From assembly GCA_044226485.1 (NCBI GenBank), contig JBGAGY010000010.1, forward strand, positions 124,001-188,000: a stretch of DNA of 64,000 bases. The letters run 5' to 3'. Below the pieces are notes generated by a model that saw only the letters and a program-made list of their open reading frames with translations, did not search any database and had not been told where the DNA came from. The position numbers and the translations under genes are program-made. This document shows positions 34,576-43,740 of this stretch, in pieces. How positions within the stretch are numbered: the stretch's first letter is position 1; every line of letters starts with the position of its first letter. Origin of the DNA: UBA6663 sp044226485 (GTDB lineage: Bacteria; Chloroflexota; Anaerolineae; Anaerolineales; UBA6663).

Positions 34576-35223
34576 ATGACCCTGGAACGGACTCCTGCAG
34601 ATCGCGCCCGACAAAGGACCTATAGCGTGTTGACGGGGATCATCCTCCTCACGCTGCCGTTTTATTGCCTGGGCTTCGTCGCCCTCGCCGTGGCGCCAGA
34701 CCCCAATCGCCCGCGCACGCCCACCCTGTCACCGATCGAGGCGACCCTGACGGCGCTGGCCACGCTGATCCCTTCCGCCACACCGACGCTGCCCACGGCC
34801 ATCGTGGTCGGCACGCCCAACACACCCGGGGCTACCACGTCGCCGACGCCGTCCCAGTTCGTGCCGCCCACGCGCACGACGACCCTGACGCCGACCAACA
34901 CGCCGACTCCGACCACGTCGATGACACCCACGATTACGCCGACGACGTTGCTCACCCTGACGCCCACTGCGACGGCCTCGCCGACGGCCAGCATCCCGGC
35001 GCCGACGGCCACGGCCACCGCCACCACCATCCCGCCGACGATCACGCCGACAAGCACCATCACCCTGACTTCCTTGCCATCCGCGACGCCGACTCCCACT
35101 CCAACACCCACGCCGACGTTGACGCCGACGTCGTCGATGACGCCTTCGCCGTCGGCCACCGTCGCCGTCGAGACGCTCACGCCGACGCCGACCGCATCGG
35201 AAACCCTCACGCCGACTGTCTGA
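34576..35223 (+). CDS. Membrane-anchored Thr/Pro-rich repeat protein
   Basis: 215 residues. One TM helix (VLTGIILLTLPFYCLGFVAL, about 18-37), then nearly 180 residues of TPT/TPTPT/TATAT repeats, with no folded domain. Probably a cell-surface stalk or wall-spanning tether. The frame is open from 34306 through the repeats, but ATG 34576 follows a TATCAT box and precedes the TM helix. Low complexity means the repeat count likely varies between strains. Confidence 0.7.
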   Translation: MTLERTPADRARQRTYSVLTGIILLTLPFYCLGFVALAVAPDPNRPRTPTLSPIEATLTALATLIPSATPTLPTAIVVGTPNTPGATTSPTPSQFVPPTRTTTLTPTNTPTPTTSMTPTITPTTLLTLTPTATASPTASIPAPTATATATTIPPTITPTSTITLTSLPSATPTPTPTPTPTLTPTSSMTPSPSATVAVETLTPTPTASETLTPTV

Positions 35224-35247
35224 GTTTGTCTTGGCTTCGATCCCACC

Positions 35248-36312
35248 ATGGACCTGATCGCGCATCTCAAAACCCTGTGCGCCACGCCCGGGATGAGCGG
35301 ACATGAACATCCTGTTCGGGATGTCATCGCCGCCGCCTGGGGCGACTTATCCGACGAGCTCCACACCGACGCGTTGGGATCGCTGACGGCGGTCAAACGC
35401 GGCAAAGGTCGCAAGCCGCGCCCGCGCGTCATGCTGGCCGCTCACATGGACAACATCGGGTTCATGGTCGCCGGCGTGAAGGGCGAATTCCTTCATGTTT
35501 CCGCGATCGGCGGCATCGACGCCCGCGTCATGCCGGGTCAGCCCGTCACCGTTCACGGGCGGCGCGATCTCCCCGGGCTCGTCGTCGCCCCATCTGACTT
35601 CCTGTTGCCCGCTTCGATGCGCGGCGGCGTGGTCCCGGTCGATGAGCTGCTCGTCGATCTGGGCCTGAGCGCCGCCGAAGTGAGGGCGCAGGTGCGCGTC
35701 GGCGATGTGGTCTCGTTCGCCCAGAGCCCCGTCTCGCTCAACGGCGGCCTGCTGGCTTCGCCCGCTCTCGATAACCGGGCGTCCGTCGCGGCAGTGACCG
35801 TCTGCCTCGAAGCGCTCAGCGGGCGCGCCCACGAATGGGACGTATTAGCCGTGGCCACGACCCAAGAGGAAGTCGGGCTGCGCGGCGCTCAGACCGCGGC
35901 CTTCGCCCTCGCGCCGCAACTGGCGATCGCCATCGACGTCACCTTCGGCTCCGGCCCGGCGGCTCGCGATTTCGGCGACCGCACCTACGAACTCGGCAAG
36001 GGTCCGACGATCTCGTTCGGGCCGAACCTGCACCCCGTGGTTTACAAGCACCTGGTCGACACCGCCGAACGCGGCGGCTTCCCGTACCAACCCGAGCCCA
36101 CCACCAGCCATACGGGCACCGACGCGCGCGCGATCCAGATCTCGCGCGAAGGCGTGCCGACCGCGTTGCTCGGGATCCCGCTGCGCAACATGCACACCTC
36201 AAACGAGGTCGTGCACCCACAAGACGTGTACACCGCCGGTCGCCTGATGGCCGATTTCATCGCCGGCCTCGGCCTGGACTACCTCGACCGGCTTGCCAAG
36301 GAACTGGATTGA
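35248..36312 (+). CDS. M42 family metallo-aminopeptidase (1 of 3)
   Basis: A 354-residue TET-type aminopeptidase with a two-metal site: AAHMDNIGF, SPALDNRAS, TQEEVGLRG (catalytic Glu), IDVTF, and the late NMHTSNEVV His. Such enzymes form large tetrahedral complexes that trim N-terminal residues from cytosolic peptides, or act as cellulase-associated endoglucanase M homologues. The next M42 gene follows after 3 nt. Confidence 0.92.
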   Translation: MDLIAHLKTLCATPGMSGHEHPVRDVIAAAWGDLSDELHTDALGSLTAVKRGKGRKPRPRVMLAAHMDNIGFMVAGVKGEFLHVSAIGGIDARVMPGQPVTVHGRRDLPGLVVAPSDFLLPASMRGGVVPVDELLVDLGLSAAEVRAQVRVGDVVSFAQSPVSLNGGLLASPALDNRASVAAVTVCLEALSGRAHEWDVLAVATTQEEVGLRGAQTAAFALAPQLAIAIDVTFGSGPAARDFGDRTYELGKGPTISFGPNLHPVVYKHLVDTAERGGFPYQPEPTTSHTGTDARAIQISREGVPTALLGIPLRNMHTSNEVVHPQDVYTAGRLMADFIAGLGLDYLDRLAKELD

Positions 36313-36315
36313 CCG

Positions 36316-37434
36316 ATGGCCGCTCCTCGACGCCGCTCCGCATCCGCCATCCCGAACCTCGATCTCGTGCGTCGGCTCTCGGAGACCGTCGCGGTCTCGG
36401 GTGACGAAGGCCCCATTCGACGCATCGTTCTTGAGGCGATCAAGCCGCATGTCGACAGCGTGACCGTCGACGCCATGGGCTCGGTGCTGGCCGTCAAACG
36501 CCGTGCCGGCCGCGGTCGGTCTGACCGTGGCCAGCGGGTGATGCTGGCGGCTCACATGGATGAGATCGGCTTCATGATCACCGGGGTCGACGGCGAGGGC
36601 GCGTTGCGCTTCGACGTCGTCGGCGGCGTCGACGATCGGCAATGGATCGGCAAGCCGGTCTGGATCGGATCCGACCGCGTGCCGGGCGTGATCGCCGCGG
36701 CGCCCATGCACTTGCTCAACAGCGAACGCCGCGCGACAGTGGTGCGACCGGCGAGTTTGCGGATCGACATCGGAGCGGCATCGGAGAAGCAGGCGCGCTC
36801 GTGGGTCAAGGTCGGGCAGCGCGGCACCTTCGCCAGCACCTTCAGCCTCGTCGGCTCAACCCGACGCCCGACGACATTGCGCGGCAAAGCCCTCGACGAT
36901 CGTCTCGGCGTCGCCACCTTGATCGAGCTCCTTCAGGGCGATCGCTATGCCTGCGACGTCTGTGCGGCGTTCACTGTGCAGGAGGAGATCGGCCTGCGCG
37001 GAGCCAAGGTCGCTGCCTACACGTTTGATCCGGACGTCGGCTTCGCGCTCGACTGCACGCCGGCCGCCGACCTGCCGCCCAGTTCGACCGAAGGCGAGAA
37101 CACGCGTTACAACACGCGCGTCGGCGCCGGCCCGGCTCTTTACGTGGCGGACGGCCACACCGTCGGTGATCGACGCCTGCTCGCGTATCTCGAGCGCACG
37201 GCTGATGCGCACGCCATCACAGTCCAGCGTCGCCAACCCGGCGGCGGCGGCACGGATGCCGGCGCGATCCATCGCAGCCGCGGCGGCATCCCGAGCCTGT
37301 CGATCAGCGTGCCAGGCCGTTATCTGCACGGTCCATACGCCGATGCCCGCGTCGCCGATTGGCGCGCGTCAGTCGAGTTGATGCGCGCTGCCCTCGCCGA
37401 GTGGCCCGGCCTGCGCGCCATGCGCGCCGCGTGA
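36316..37434 (+). CDS. M42 family metallo-aminopeptidase (2 of 3)
   Basis: 372 residues with AAHMDEIGF, KALDDRLG, VQEEIGLRG, LDCTPA and the C-terminal GRYLHGPYAD. It is more diverged from the other two copies; LHGPYADARV replaces the usual H-(S/A)-X-E-V-V end. Same operon as its neighbours; pdxH follows after 10 nt. Confidence 0.9.
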   Translation: MAAPRRRSASAIPNLDLVRRLSETVAVSGDEGPIRRIVLEAIKPHVDSVTVDAMGSVLAVKRRAGRGRSDRGQRVMLAAHMDEIGFMITGVDGEGALRFDVVGGVDDRQWIGKPVWIGSDRVPGVIAAAPMHLLNSERRATVVRPASLRIDIGAASEKQARSWVKVGQRGTFASTFSLVGSTRRPTTLRGKALDDRLGVATLIELLQGDRYACDVCAAFTVQEEIGLRGAKVAAYTFDPDVGFALDCTPAADLPPSSTEGENTRYNTRVGAGPALYVADGHTVGDRRLLAYLERTADAHAITVQRRQPGGGGTDAGAIHRSRGGIPSLSISVPGRYLHGPYADARVADWRASVELMRAALAEWPGLRAMRAA

Positions 37435-37444
37435 GGTCGCCCGG

Positions 37445-38086
37445 GTGAGCGAGGATTTCGAGGCGCTGCGCCGCGACTATCGCCAGGGTGGGCTCGACGA
37501 GGCCGAGGCCGGTGCTGACCCGATCGCGCTGTTCGGCCTTTGGCTGCGGACCGCAGCGGATGCCGGTCTGAGCGAGCCGAACGCCATGACCCTGGCGACG
37601 GCCACGCCCGATGGAGTTCCGTCGGCGCGCATGGTGCTGTTGAAGAGTTACGACGCCGAGGGTTTCGTGTTCTTCACGAACTACGGCAGCCGCAAGTCGG
37701 TGGAGTTGTCTGCCAACCCGCGCGCGGCGCTGGTGTTCTTTTGGGGAGCGCTCGAGCGGCAGGTGCGCGTGGTGGGTCGCGTGGAGCGGGTGAGCGCTGC
37801 GGAGTCGGATGCCTACTATGCGTCGCGCCCGCAAGAGGCGCAGCTCGGAGCCTGGGCCTCGCCGCAAAGCCAACCGATCGAGTCGCGCGCCGAACTCGAG
37901 TCGCGGCTGGCCGAAGCGGAGCGGCTATTTGACGGCGCGACGCCGTCGCGGCCCGAGGGTTGGGGCGGCTGGCGCGTCATCCCCGGTGAGATCGAGTTCT
38001 GGCACGGTCGGCCGGGCCGCCTGCACGACCGTTTGCTCTATCGACGCACAGACTCGGCCTGGACGCGCGTGCGTCTGGCGCCGTGA
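37445..38086 (+). CDS. pdxH: Pyridoxamine 5'-phosphate oxidase
   Basis: A 213-residue FMN enzyme making pyridoxal 5'-phosphate from PNP/PMP. MTLATATPDGVPSARMVLLK, YGSRKSVELSANPRAALVFFW, ASPQSQPI and the C-terminal GEIEFWHGRPGRLHDR and RLAP are diagnostic. GTG start at 37445. It is embedded between M42 peptidase genes, with no obvious reason beyond co-transcription. Confidence 0.95.
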   Translation: MSEDFEALRRDYRQGGLDEAEAGADPIALFGLWLRTAADAGLSEPNAMTLATATPDGVPSARMVLLKSYDAEGFVFFTNYGSRKSVELSANPRAALVFFWGALERQVRVVGRVERVSAAESDAYYASRPQEAQLGAWASPQSQPIESRAELESRLAEAERLFDGATPSRPEGWGGWRVIPGEIEFWHGRPGRLHDRLLYRRTDSAWTRVRLAP

Positions 38087-38152
38087 ATCAACAAGAGTTT
38101 GCGTGAAGCGATGGGCGGTCCGCCCGTCGCCGCGACACGTACGAGGAACGCG

Positions 38153-39154
38153 ATGAAGCAACTCATCCAGAAGTTGACCGAAACGTTTGGCCCGTCGGGC
38201 TACGAAGATGCCGTGAGGGACCTGGTGCGCGCCGAGATCGCGGGATTGGCCGACTCGGTCACCGTCGATCCCATGGGCAACCTGATCGCGATCCGCAAGG
38301 GCCGCGGCCGGGGCGGACGCAAGGTCGCGCTCGCCGCGCACATGGATGAGATCGGCCTGATCGTCAGCCACATCGACGCGCGCGGCTTCGCTCGCGTGAC
38401 CAACGTGGGCGGCGTGCGGCCCCTCTACGCGGCCGGCAACCGGGTGCGCTTCACCAACGGCGCGATCGGCGCGATCGGCGTCGAGTCCCGCCGCGATAAC
38501 CCCAACCACATCCCGGCCCTGTCGGATCTATACGTCGACTTCGGCGTCTCACGCGCGGCCGACGTCCCGGTGCGGGTTGGCGACGTGGGCGGGTTCGTCG
38601 GCGCCTTCGCTGAACTGGGCGGCAACCGCCTGATGTCGAAGAGCATGGACGATCGCATCGGCGTCGCCATCCTGATCGAGACGATGCGCCGGCTGAAGAA
38701 CTCGGCCCACGAGATCGCTTTCATCTTCACGGTGCAGGAAGAGCTAGGCCTGCGCGGCGCTGGGCCGGCGGCCTTCACTGTCGAGCCCGAGGTCGTGTTG
38801 GCCGTCGACGTCACTGCCACCGGCGACACGCCGAACGGCACGCGCATGGCAGTGGCGCTCGGCGATGGCGCCGCGATCAAAGCCAAGGACACGGGCCTGC
38901 TCGTCGATCCGCGTCTGCGCGATCTGCTTGTCAAGCGCGCGACCGACGCACGCATTCCTTACCAGCTCGAGGTGCTCGAGGGCGGACGCACAGACGCCGC
39001 CGAGATGCAACTGACGCGGGGCGGGGCTGTGGCGGGCTGCATCTCGATCCCCTGTCGCTACGTCCACGCGCCGTGTGAGGTCGTCGACCTCGGCGACGTC
39101 GAGGCCTGCGTCAATCTTCTCGTCGCGACGCTGTCGAAGCCGATCGAGCTCTAG
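38153..39154 (+). CDS. M42 family metallo-aminopeptidase (3 of 3)
   Basis: 333 residues with AAHMDEIGL, KSMDDRIG, VQEELGLRG, VDVTATGD and CRYVHAPCEVV. Upstream in-frame codons exist from 38099, but ATG 38153 has AGGA at proper spacing and begins MKQLIQKLTETFGPSGYE, the family's normal N-terminus. Together with the two upstream paralogues it could form hetero-oligomers. Confidence 0.92.
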   Translation: MKQLIQKLTETFGPSGYEDAVRDLVRAEIAGLADSVTVDPMGNLIAIRKGRGRGGRKVALAAHMDEIGLIVSHIDARGFARVTNVGGVRPLYAAGNRVRFTNGAIGAIGVESRRDNPNHIPALSDLYVDFGVSRAADVPVRVGDVGGFVGAFAELGGNRLMSKSMDDRIGVAILIETMRRLKNSAHEIAFIFTVQEELGLRGAGPAAFTVEPEVVLAVDVTATGDTPNGTRMAVALGDGAAIKAKDTGLLVDPRLRDLLVKRATDARIPYQLEVLEGGRTDAAEMQLTRGGAVAGCISIPCRYVHAPCEVVDLGDVEACVNLLVATLSKPIEL

Positions 39155-39226
39155 TGATTGGCGCTGGGTGCTCGGCGATTTCTTCCGAAGGCAAAGGGCG
39201 TCGCGCGTCGCAAACCACGAGGTGTC

Positions 39227-40201
39227 ATGGAATACCGTCGTCTGGGTACTACAGGTCTGAAGGTCTCAGAGCTTTGCCTTGGCACGATGCAGTTCCTGTG
39301 GACGGCGGACCAGGCCAACAGCCTCGCCGTCCTCGATGCCTTCGTCGACGCCGGCGGTACCTTCATCGACACCGCTGACATCTACTCGAGCTGGGCGCCC
39401 GGGCTCAAGGGCGGCGAAGCCGAGACCGTCATCGGCGGTTGGATGCGCTCGCGCGGCAACCGCCAGGATGTCGTGATCGCGACCAAGGTGCGCGGCCGAA
39501 TGTGGCCGGGCCCGAACGGCGAAGGCCTGAGCCGCGCGCACATCGCCAGGGCCTGCGAGGACTCGCTCCGCAGACTCGGCACCGATCACATCGACCTGTA
39601 CCAGACCCACTGGCCCGACGACGACACGCCCATCGACGAAACCCTGCGCGCCCTCGATGACCTGATCCGCGCCGGCAAGGTGCGCTACATCGGTTGTTCG
39701 AATATCAAGGGCTGGCAACTTGTCGAGGCGCTCCTGACGGCGCGTGAGGCCGGGCTGGCGCCCTACGTCAGCATCCAGCCGCATTGGTCCCTCGCGCATC
39801 GCGACGAGTTCGAGAGCGACGCCTACGCCGTCGCCCAGAAGTACGGCCTCGGGGTCGTGCCCTACAGCCCACTGGCGGCCGGCTTCCTCACGGGCAAGTA
39901 TCGTCGCGGCCAGGCGCTGCCCGACAGTCAGCGCGCTCAAAGCGTCAGGCGCTATCTCAACGAACAGGGCTTCGCGCTCCTCGATCGGCTCGAGGCCGTG
40001 GCTCAGGCGCGAGGCAAGACCTTGGCGCAGATCGCGCTGGCCTGGCTTCTGTCGATGCCCGGCACCACAGCGCCGATCATCGGCGCGAACACGCCGGCGC
40101 AACTGGCTGAGAGCCTCGGCGCAACAGGCCTGCGTCTGTCGGCCGATGAACTGGCCGCGCTGGATCGGCCCACCCGGGCCGCTTCCGAGGACGCTGACTG
40201 A
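39227..40201 (+). CDS. Aldo/keto reductase
   Basis: A 324-residue TIM-barrel NADPH reductase: YRRLGTTGLKVSELCLGTM, FIDTADIYS (catalytic Asp, Tyr), ATKVRGRMW (Lys), and YQTHWPDDDTPI (His). The C-terminal PIIGANTPAQLAE block binds the cofactor. Resembles the YghZ/AKR general-stress reductases; substrate unknown. Start chosen at ATG 39227 (SD GAGG) over the longer frame from 39158. Confidence 0.92.
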   Translation: MEYRRLGTTGLKVSELCLGTMQFLWTADQANSLAVLDAFVDAGGTFIDTADIYSSWAPGLKGGEAETVIGGWMRSRGNRQDVVIATKVRGRMWPGPNGEGLSRAHIARACEDSLRRLGTDHIDLYQTHWPDDDTPIDETLRALDDLIRAGKVRYIGCSNIKGWQLVEALLTAREAGLAPYVSIQPHWSLAHRDEFESDAYAVAQKYGLGVVPYSPLAAGFLTGKYRRGQALPDSQRAQSVRRYLNEQGFALLDRLEAVAQARGKTLAQIALAWLLSMPGTTAPIIGANTPAQLAESLGATGLRLSADELAALDRPTRAASEDAD

Positions 40202-40207
40202 GCCACG

Positions 40208-41155
40208 ATGGCCGTCGATTACGAGGCGGCGCTCGCAGCCGTGCAGCAGGATCCGCGCTACAAGGCCAACCTCCACTACGGCCAGCCGCGGTCGGGCCAT
40301 CCCGAAGGCACGATCAAGTCTCACATCCTGACCCTCGAGGGCAACCTCGAGCAGATCCGCGCGCGCCTTGATCCGACCGTTGAGGCCCGGCTGCGCTTCG
40401 CCATTCACGTCCACGACACCTTCAAGCCTGAAGCGCGCGTTTCGGAAGGCGTGCGCGACCACGGCCTGCTGGCCCGCGACTTCGCCGCCGAGTTCGTCGA
40501 CGACGGTGACATGCTCGCGCTGCTCGAGCTCCACGATGAGCCGTACCGGTTGTGGAAGAGCTGGGCCCGCACCGGCACGCTCGACGCCCAACGACTGGAG
40601 CAGCTCGCCGGCCGGATCGTGGATTGGGACCAGTTCCTGGCCTTTGTCATCCTCGATAGCTGGACGGCGGGCAAGAGCCTCGACAAGCTCCGCTGGTTCA
40701 TCCGCGCCGCGCTGGCGATCCGACCGAGCGCCATCGACGCCGGGTGGCTGCCGCCGTACCTGCTGCAGAACCACCTGTACGAGGTCGAAGCCGATCAGTT
40801 GAAGGGCTTCTTCGAAGGCTGGCCGATGCCGCCATCGCTCGAGGCTCACCTGCGGTTGTTGGCGGGCTCGGGTCGGATCTGGCTGGCGCGTGTGCCGGAG
40901 AGCGGGCAGGTGATCGGCTTCATCACGGCGCTGACCGATGGCGTGTTGTCGGCCTACATCCCCTTGCTCGAAGTGCTGGCCGATCATCGCGGGCACGGCC
41001 TCGGCGGCCTGCTGACGCGCCTGATGTTGGCCGACCTCTCTGACCTCTACATGATCGACCTCGTCTGTGACGAAGAGCTCCAGCCGTTCTACGCCCGCCA
41101 GGGCTTCACGCCTACCCGCGCCATGTCCGTCCGCCGCTACGGCCAGATCCCCTGA
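40208..41155 (+). CDS. HD-like phosphohydrolase fused to GNAT acetyltransferase
   Basis: 315 residues. N-half (about 1-190) has an HD-type metal pattern: HPEGTIKSHI, FAIHVHDTFKPEA, LLELHDEPY and a later Asp in VDWDQF. C-half (about 205-315) is a GNAT: VIGFITALTDG, acetyl-CoA loop ADHRGHGLGGLLTRL, PFYARQGFTPTRAM. The combination suggests an enzyme that removes a phosphate and modifies an amine, or a nucleotide-regulated acetyltransferase, but neither activity can be assigned. Starts 6 nt after the aldo/keto reductase stop. Confidence 0.75.
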   Translation: MAVDYEAALAAVQQDPRYKANLHYGQPRSGHPEGTIKSHILTLEGNLEQIRARLDPTVEARLRFAIHVHDTFKPEARVSEGVRDHGLLARDFAAEFVDDGDMLALLELHDEPYRLWKSWARTGTLDAQRLEQLAGRIVDWDQFLAFVILDSWTAGKSLDKLRWFIRAALAIRPSAIDAGWLPPYLLQNHLYEVEADQLKGFFEGWPMPPSLEAHLRLLAGSGRIWLARVPESGQVIGFITALTDGVLSAYIPLLEVLADHRGHGLGGLLTRLMLADLSDLYMIDLVCDEELQPFYARQGFTPTRAMSVRRYGQIP

Positions 41156-41279
41156 GCGGAGGCTGCCGTCTTTGGCCGCCGGTTTCGTGGATTACGCAGA
41201 AAGTACGCATTTCATCCGCACCATTCGCGAAATCTGCTGCCAGAATCCCCTGTGATACTCTGCCTGCGGGCGCGTCTTA

Positions 41280-41825
41280 GTGGGTGAGATGAACGTGGTG
41301 CTGCCATTTCGTAAAGCCGGGGCCGCAGAAGCGATGGATTGGGATGCGCTCTACACCGAACACGTCGGGCGCGTCTTCAACTTCTTTCGGTACCGCGTCG
41401 GCGACTCGGCGACGGCCGAGGACCTGACCGCGACGACGTTCGAGAAAGCCTGGTCGCGCCGCGGCCAGTTTCGCGGTGACGTCGGCGGCTTCATGGGGTG
41501 GCTGTACGCGATCGCTCGCAACGTTGCCCATGACTACTTCCGGAAGAGCCCGTCTCTTGTGACCCTGGACGCGGTCGGCCACACCGCCGCTCCGGAGAAC
41601 CTGGCCGATCAGATCGAACAAGCGCGCACGTTCGCGACGCTGGTAGCCGCCCTGCAGAAGCTGCCGGAGCGCGAACGCGATTTGATCGCCTTGAAATATG
41701 GCGCCGACCTGACTAATCGCGAGATCGCGCGACAGCTTCGCTTGAGCGAATCCAACGTCGGCACGATCTTGAGCCGCACCGTTCAACGACTGCGGCGCGA
41801 CCTGGAGGTGCACGATGAACGATGA
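41280..41825 (+). CDS. ECF-type RNA polymerase sigma factor
   Basis: About 181 residues (GTG 41280) or 178 (ATG 41289). Sigma region 2: WDALYTEHVGRVFNFFRYRVGD...AEDLTATTFEKAW and FMGWLYAIARNVAHDYFRK. Region 4: LPERERDLIALKYGADLTNREIA with the recognition helix LRLSESNVGTILSRT. Overlaps the next gene by 11 nt, the usual sigma/anti-sigma coupling. Confidence 0.9.
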   Translation: MGEMNVVLPFRKAGAAEAMDWDALYTEHVGRVFNFFRYRVGDSATAEDLTATTFEKAWSRRGQFRGDVGGFMGWLYAIARNVAHDYFRKSPSLVTLDAVGHTAAPENLADQIEQARTFATLVAALQKLPERERDLIALKYGADLTNREIARQLRLSESNVGTILSRTVQRLRRDLEVHDER

Positions 41826-42684
41826 CTTTCTCAGGCGTCACCGGCGACAGCCCGATCCGAGGTTCGTCTCTCGGCTTGCCGCACAACTCGAGTCGAACTC
41901 CACAAGGAGAGCCCCCATGTTTTCACGCTTCACACGGGCCGCGCTGCCGGCCCTGCTGATCGTCCTCGTCGCGATCGCCGTCACGCTTGTGTTCTCGCCC
42001 GAGGCGCGAGCCGCCGTGCAGGCACTGATGAGCTTCAACGGCGTCACGGTCTCGGTCGGCGACGACGGCAAGTTGACTGCGACAGGCAACACCGACGCCA
42101 TCGTGCATCAGGACGACTACTCGGTTGCCGTGAAGAGCGCCGACGGTTGCTCGGTGCAAGGCGTGGCCATCGCCCCGCCGACCACGAGCGAGTTCCCGGC
42201 CACCGCCGACGCCCTGGCGCAACATCCCGATCTCGTGCTCCCGAACGTGCCGGCCGGATACGAGCTGGCGTCGCAGGCCGAGGTCGTGAGCGATGGGCGC
42301 ATTGTGTTGACCTGGGCCGACGCGGCCGGGCACACGCTCACGTATTCGCGGAATCCGGGCGCGCCGCTCACCATCGCCGTCGGCGCCGACTCTGCCACCC
42401 CTTGCCAGCCCTCCGCCGCCGGCGACCCCGGGGCGAGCCTGCCACAGCGGATAGGCCTGGATCAGGCCGGCGCGATTGCTGAAGGCGAATCGGTGGTGGT
42501 CGAGGGCGGGGCGGGTGGGGCCGGGTCGGTCGGCGCTGACGCGGCTGAGACCCACAGCTTCACAGCCGTGGCGGGCGGTGACGGTCAGCCCGCGTATGCC
42601 TGGGAGGCCGGTGGCTACATGCACCTGCTCGCCGCCAGCGATCCGGCGCTGACCATCGACGATCTGAAGGCCATGCAGCCGTAA
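41815..42684 (+). CDS. Probable anti-sigma factor with one TM helix
   Basis: 289 residues. A short cytoplasmic N-terminus (MNDDFLRRHRRQPDPRFV) that could hold the sigma factor, a TM helix at about 42-62 (LPALLIVLVAIAVTLVF), then an extracytoplasmic part with a DUF4367-like fold (YSVAVKSADGCS, GYELASQAEV). Its position overlapping the sigma gene supports the role; no zinc motif is present. Confidence 0.7.
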   Translation: MNDDFLRRHRRQPDPRFVSRLAAQLESNSTRRAPMFSRFTRAALPALLIVLVAIAVTLVFSPEARAAVQALMSFNGVTVSVGDDGKLTATGNTDAIVHQDDYSVAVKSADGCSVQGVAIAPPTTSEFPATADALAQHPDLVLPNVPAGYELASQAEVVSDGRIVLTWADAAGHTLTYSRNPGAPLTIAVGADSATPCQPSAAGDPGASLPQRIGLDQAGAIAEGESVVVEGGAGGAGSVGADAAETHSFTAVAGGDGQPAYAWEAGGYMHLLAASDPALTIDDLKAMQP

Positions 42685-42708
42685 CTCGCAGGGCACTCGA
42701 CGCTAATG

Positions 42709-42745
42709 AACGGGCGATGGCAGTCCTGCCATCGCCCGTTTTCGT
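42709..42745 (+). terminator. Rho-independent terminator of the sigma/anti-sigma unit
   Basis: A perfect 15-bp stem (AACGGGCGATGGCAG and its complement), 2-nt loop, then TTCGTTG. Confidence 0.85.
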
Positions 42746-42811
42746 TGTAGAGCGGCCGGGCTTTGACGGTCACGCATGCTTTCGATGATTTCTCCACTCA
42801 CGCATTTACAG

Positions 42812-42830
42812 TAGAATGATGAGTCATCAT
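42812..42830 (+). promoter_or_regulatory. -10 box and palindrome at the sortase start
   Basis: TAGAAT (42812-42817) ends 11 nt before ATG 42829. A 15-base palindrome ATGATGAGTCATCAT (42816-42830) spans the -10 edge, the predicted start and the ATG: a candidate operator. Confidence 0.4.
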
Positions 42831-43740
42831 GAAACTCCGGCGTTCGGTGGACGATCTCTCGGTCGATGAGTTGCAGCGTGTGCTGGCCGAAAAGAAGCGC
42901 CTGGCGCGCGAGGCCCGGCTGGCGCGCTATCGCGAGACAGGACGCGCGCTGGGCGGAACGCCGGTCGGGCAGTTGCCGCCGGGGTTTGCGCCTGAGGCGG
43001 GTCAAATCGTCCCGCGCCGACCGGTCAGCCTGGGCCGCCGCATCTTCGACGGCCTGCTGCTGCTTGTCGAAGTGTCAGCCGTCTTCGGCCTCCTCTATGT
43101 GCTCTACAGCGGCACCTCGATTCTGCAGCGATTGAACCAGGAGGCTGACTCGGCCGCGGCGGCCAGTGTGGCGGCCCTGCCCACGATCGCGCCCACGCCC
43201 GTGTACTCGGCCGTCGTGTTGCCCTCAGGGCATACGCCGCCGACGTCGCCGGGCGGCGCGCAGCCCAACGACGACGAGATCCCGGCGCACCTGCGCCCGC
43301 TCGTGCAGGCGATGCCGGCCCCGGCCGTGCCGACCCAGGGGCCACGCCAGGCGCAACGCATCGTCATCCCGGCGATCAACGTCGACGCGCCAGTGGTGCA
43401 GGGCGATGACTGGGAGCAGCTCAAGAAAGGCGTGGGCCAGCACGTCGGCACCGCCGATCCCGGCCAGGTCGGCAACCACGTCCTCACGGCGCACAACGAT
43501 ATCTACGGCGAGATCTTCCGCGCGCTCGACCAGCTGCAGCCCGGCGACGAGGTGCAGATCCAGACGATCAGCGAGATCTTCACTTACGTCATCCTGGAAA
43601 CCCGTGTGGTCGAGCCGACCGAGGTGTCTGTGCTGGCGCCGAGCGCGGATCCGACGATCACGCTGATTTCATGTTATCCTTACGCGGTTGACACCCATCG
43701 AATCGTGGTCACGGGTGTCCTGAAAGGTCCTGGTTCATGA
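42829..43740 (+). CDS. Sortase (class D/E-like)
   Basis: 303 residues. A charged cytoplasmic N-terminus, a TM helix at about 68-92 (LLLLVEVSAVFGLLYVLY), a Pro/Ala-rich stalk, then the sortase barrel with H222 in LTAHNDIYG, C282 in TLISCYPY and R291 in THRIVV. Sortases join surface proteins bearing a C-terminal sorting signal to wall or partner proteins. No LPXTG-type substrate gene lies in the window. Overlaps the next small gene by 4 nt. Confidence 0.9.
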   Translation: MKLRRSVDDLSVDELQRVLAEKKRLAREARLARYRETGRALGGTPVGQLPPGFAPEAGQIVPRRPVSLGRRIFDGLLLLVEVSAVFGLLYVLYSGTSILQRLNQEADSAAAASVAALPTIAPTPVYSAVVLPSGHTPPTSPGGAQPNDDEIPAHLRPLVQAMPAPAVPTQGPRQAQRIVIPAINVDAPVVQGDDWEQLKKGVGQHVGTADPGQVGNHVLTAHNDIYGEIFRALDQLQPGDEVQIQTISEIFTYVILETRVVEPTEVSVLAPSADPTITLISCYPYAVDTHRIVVTGVLKGPGS

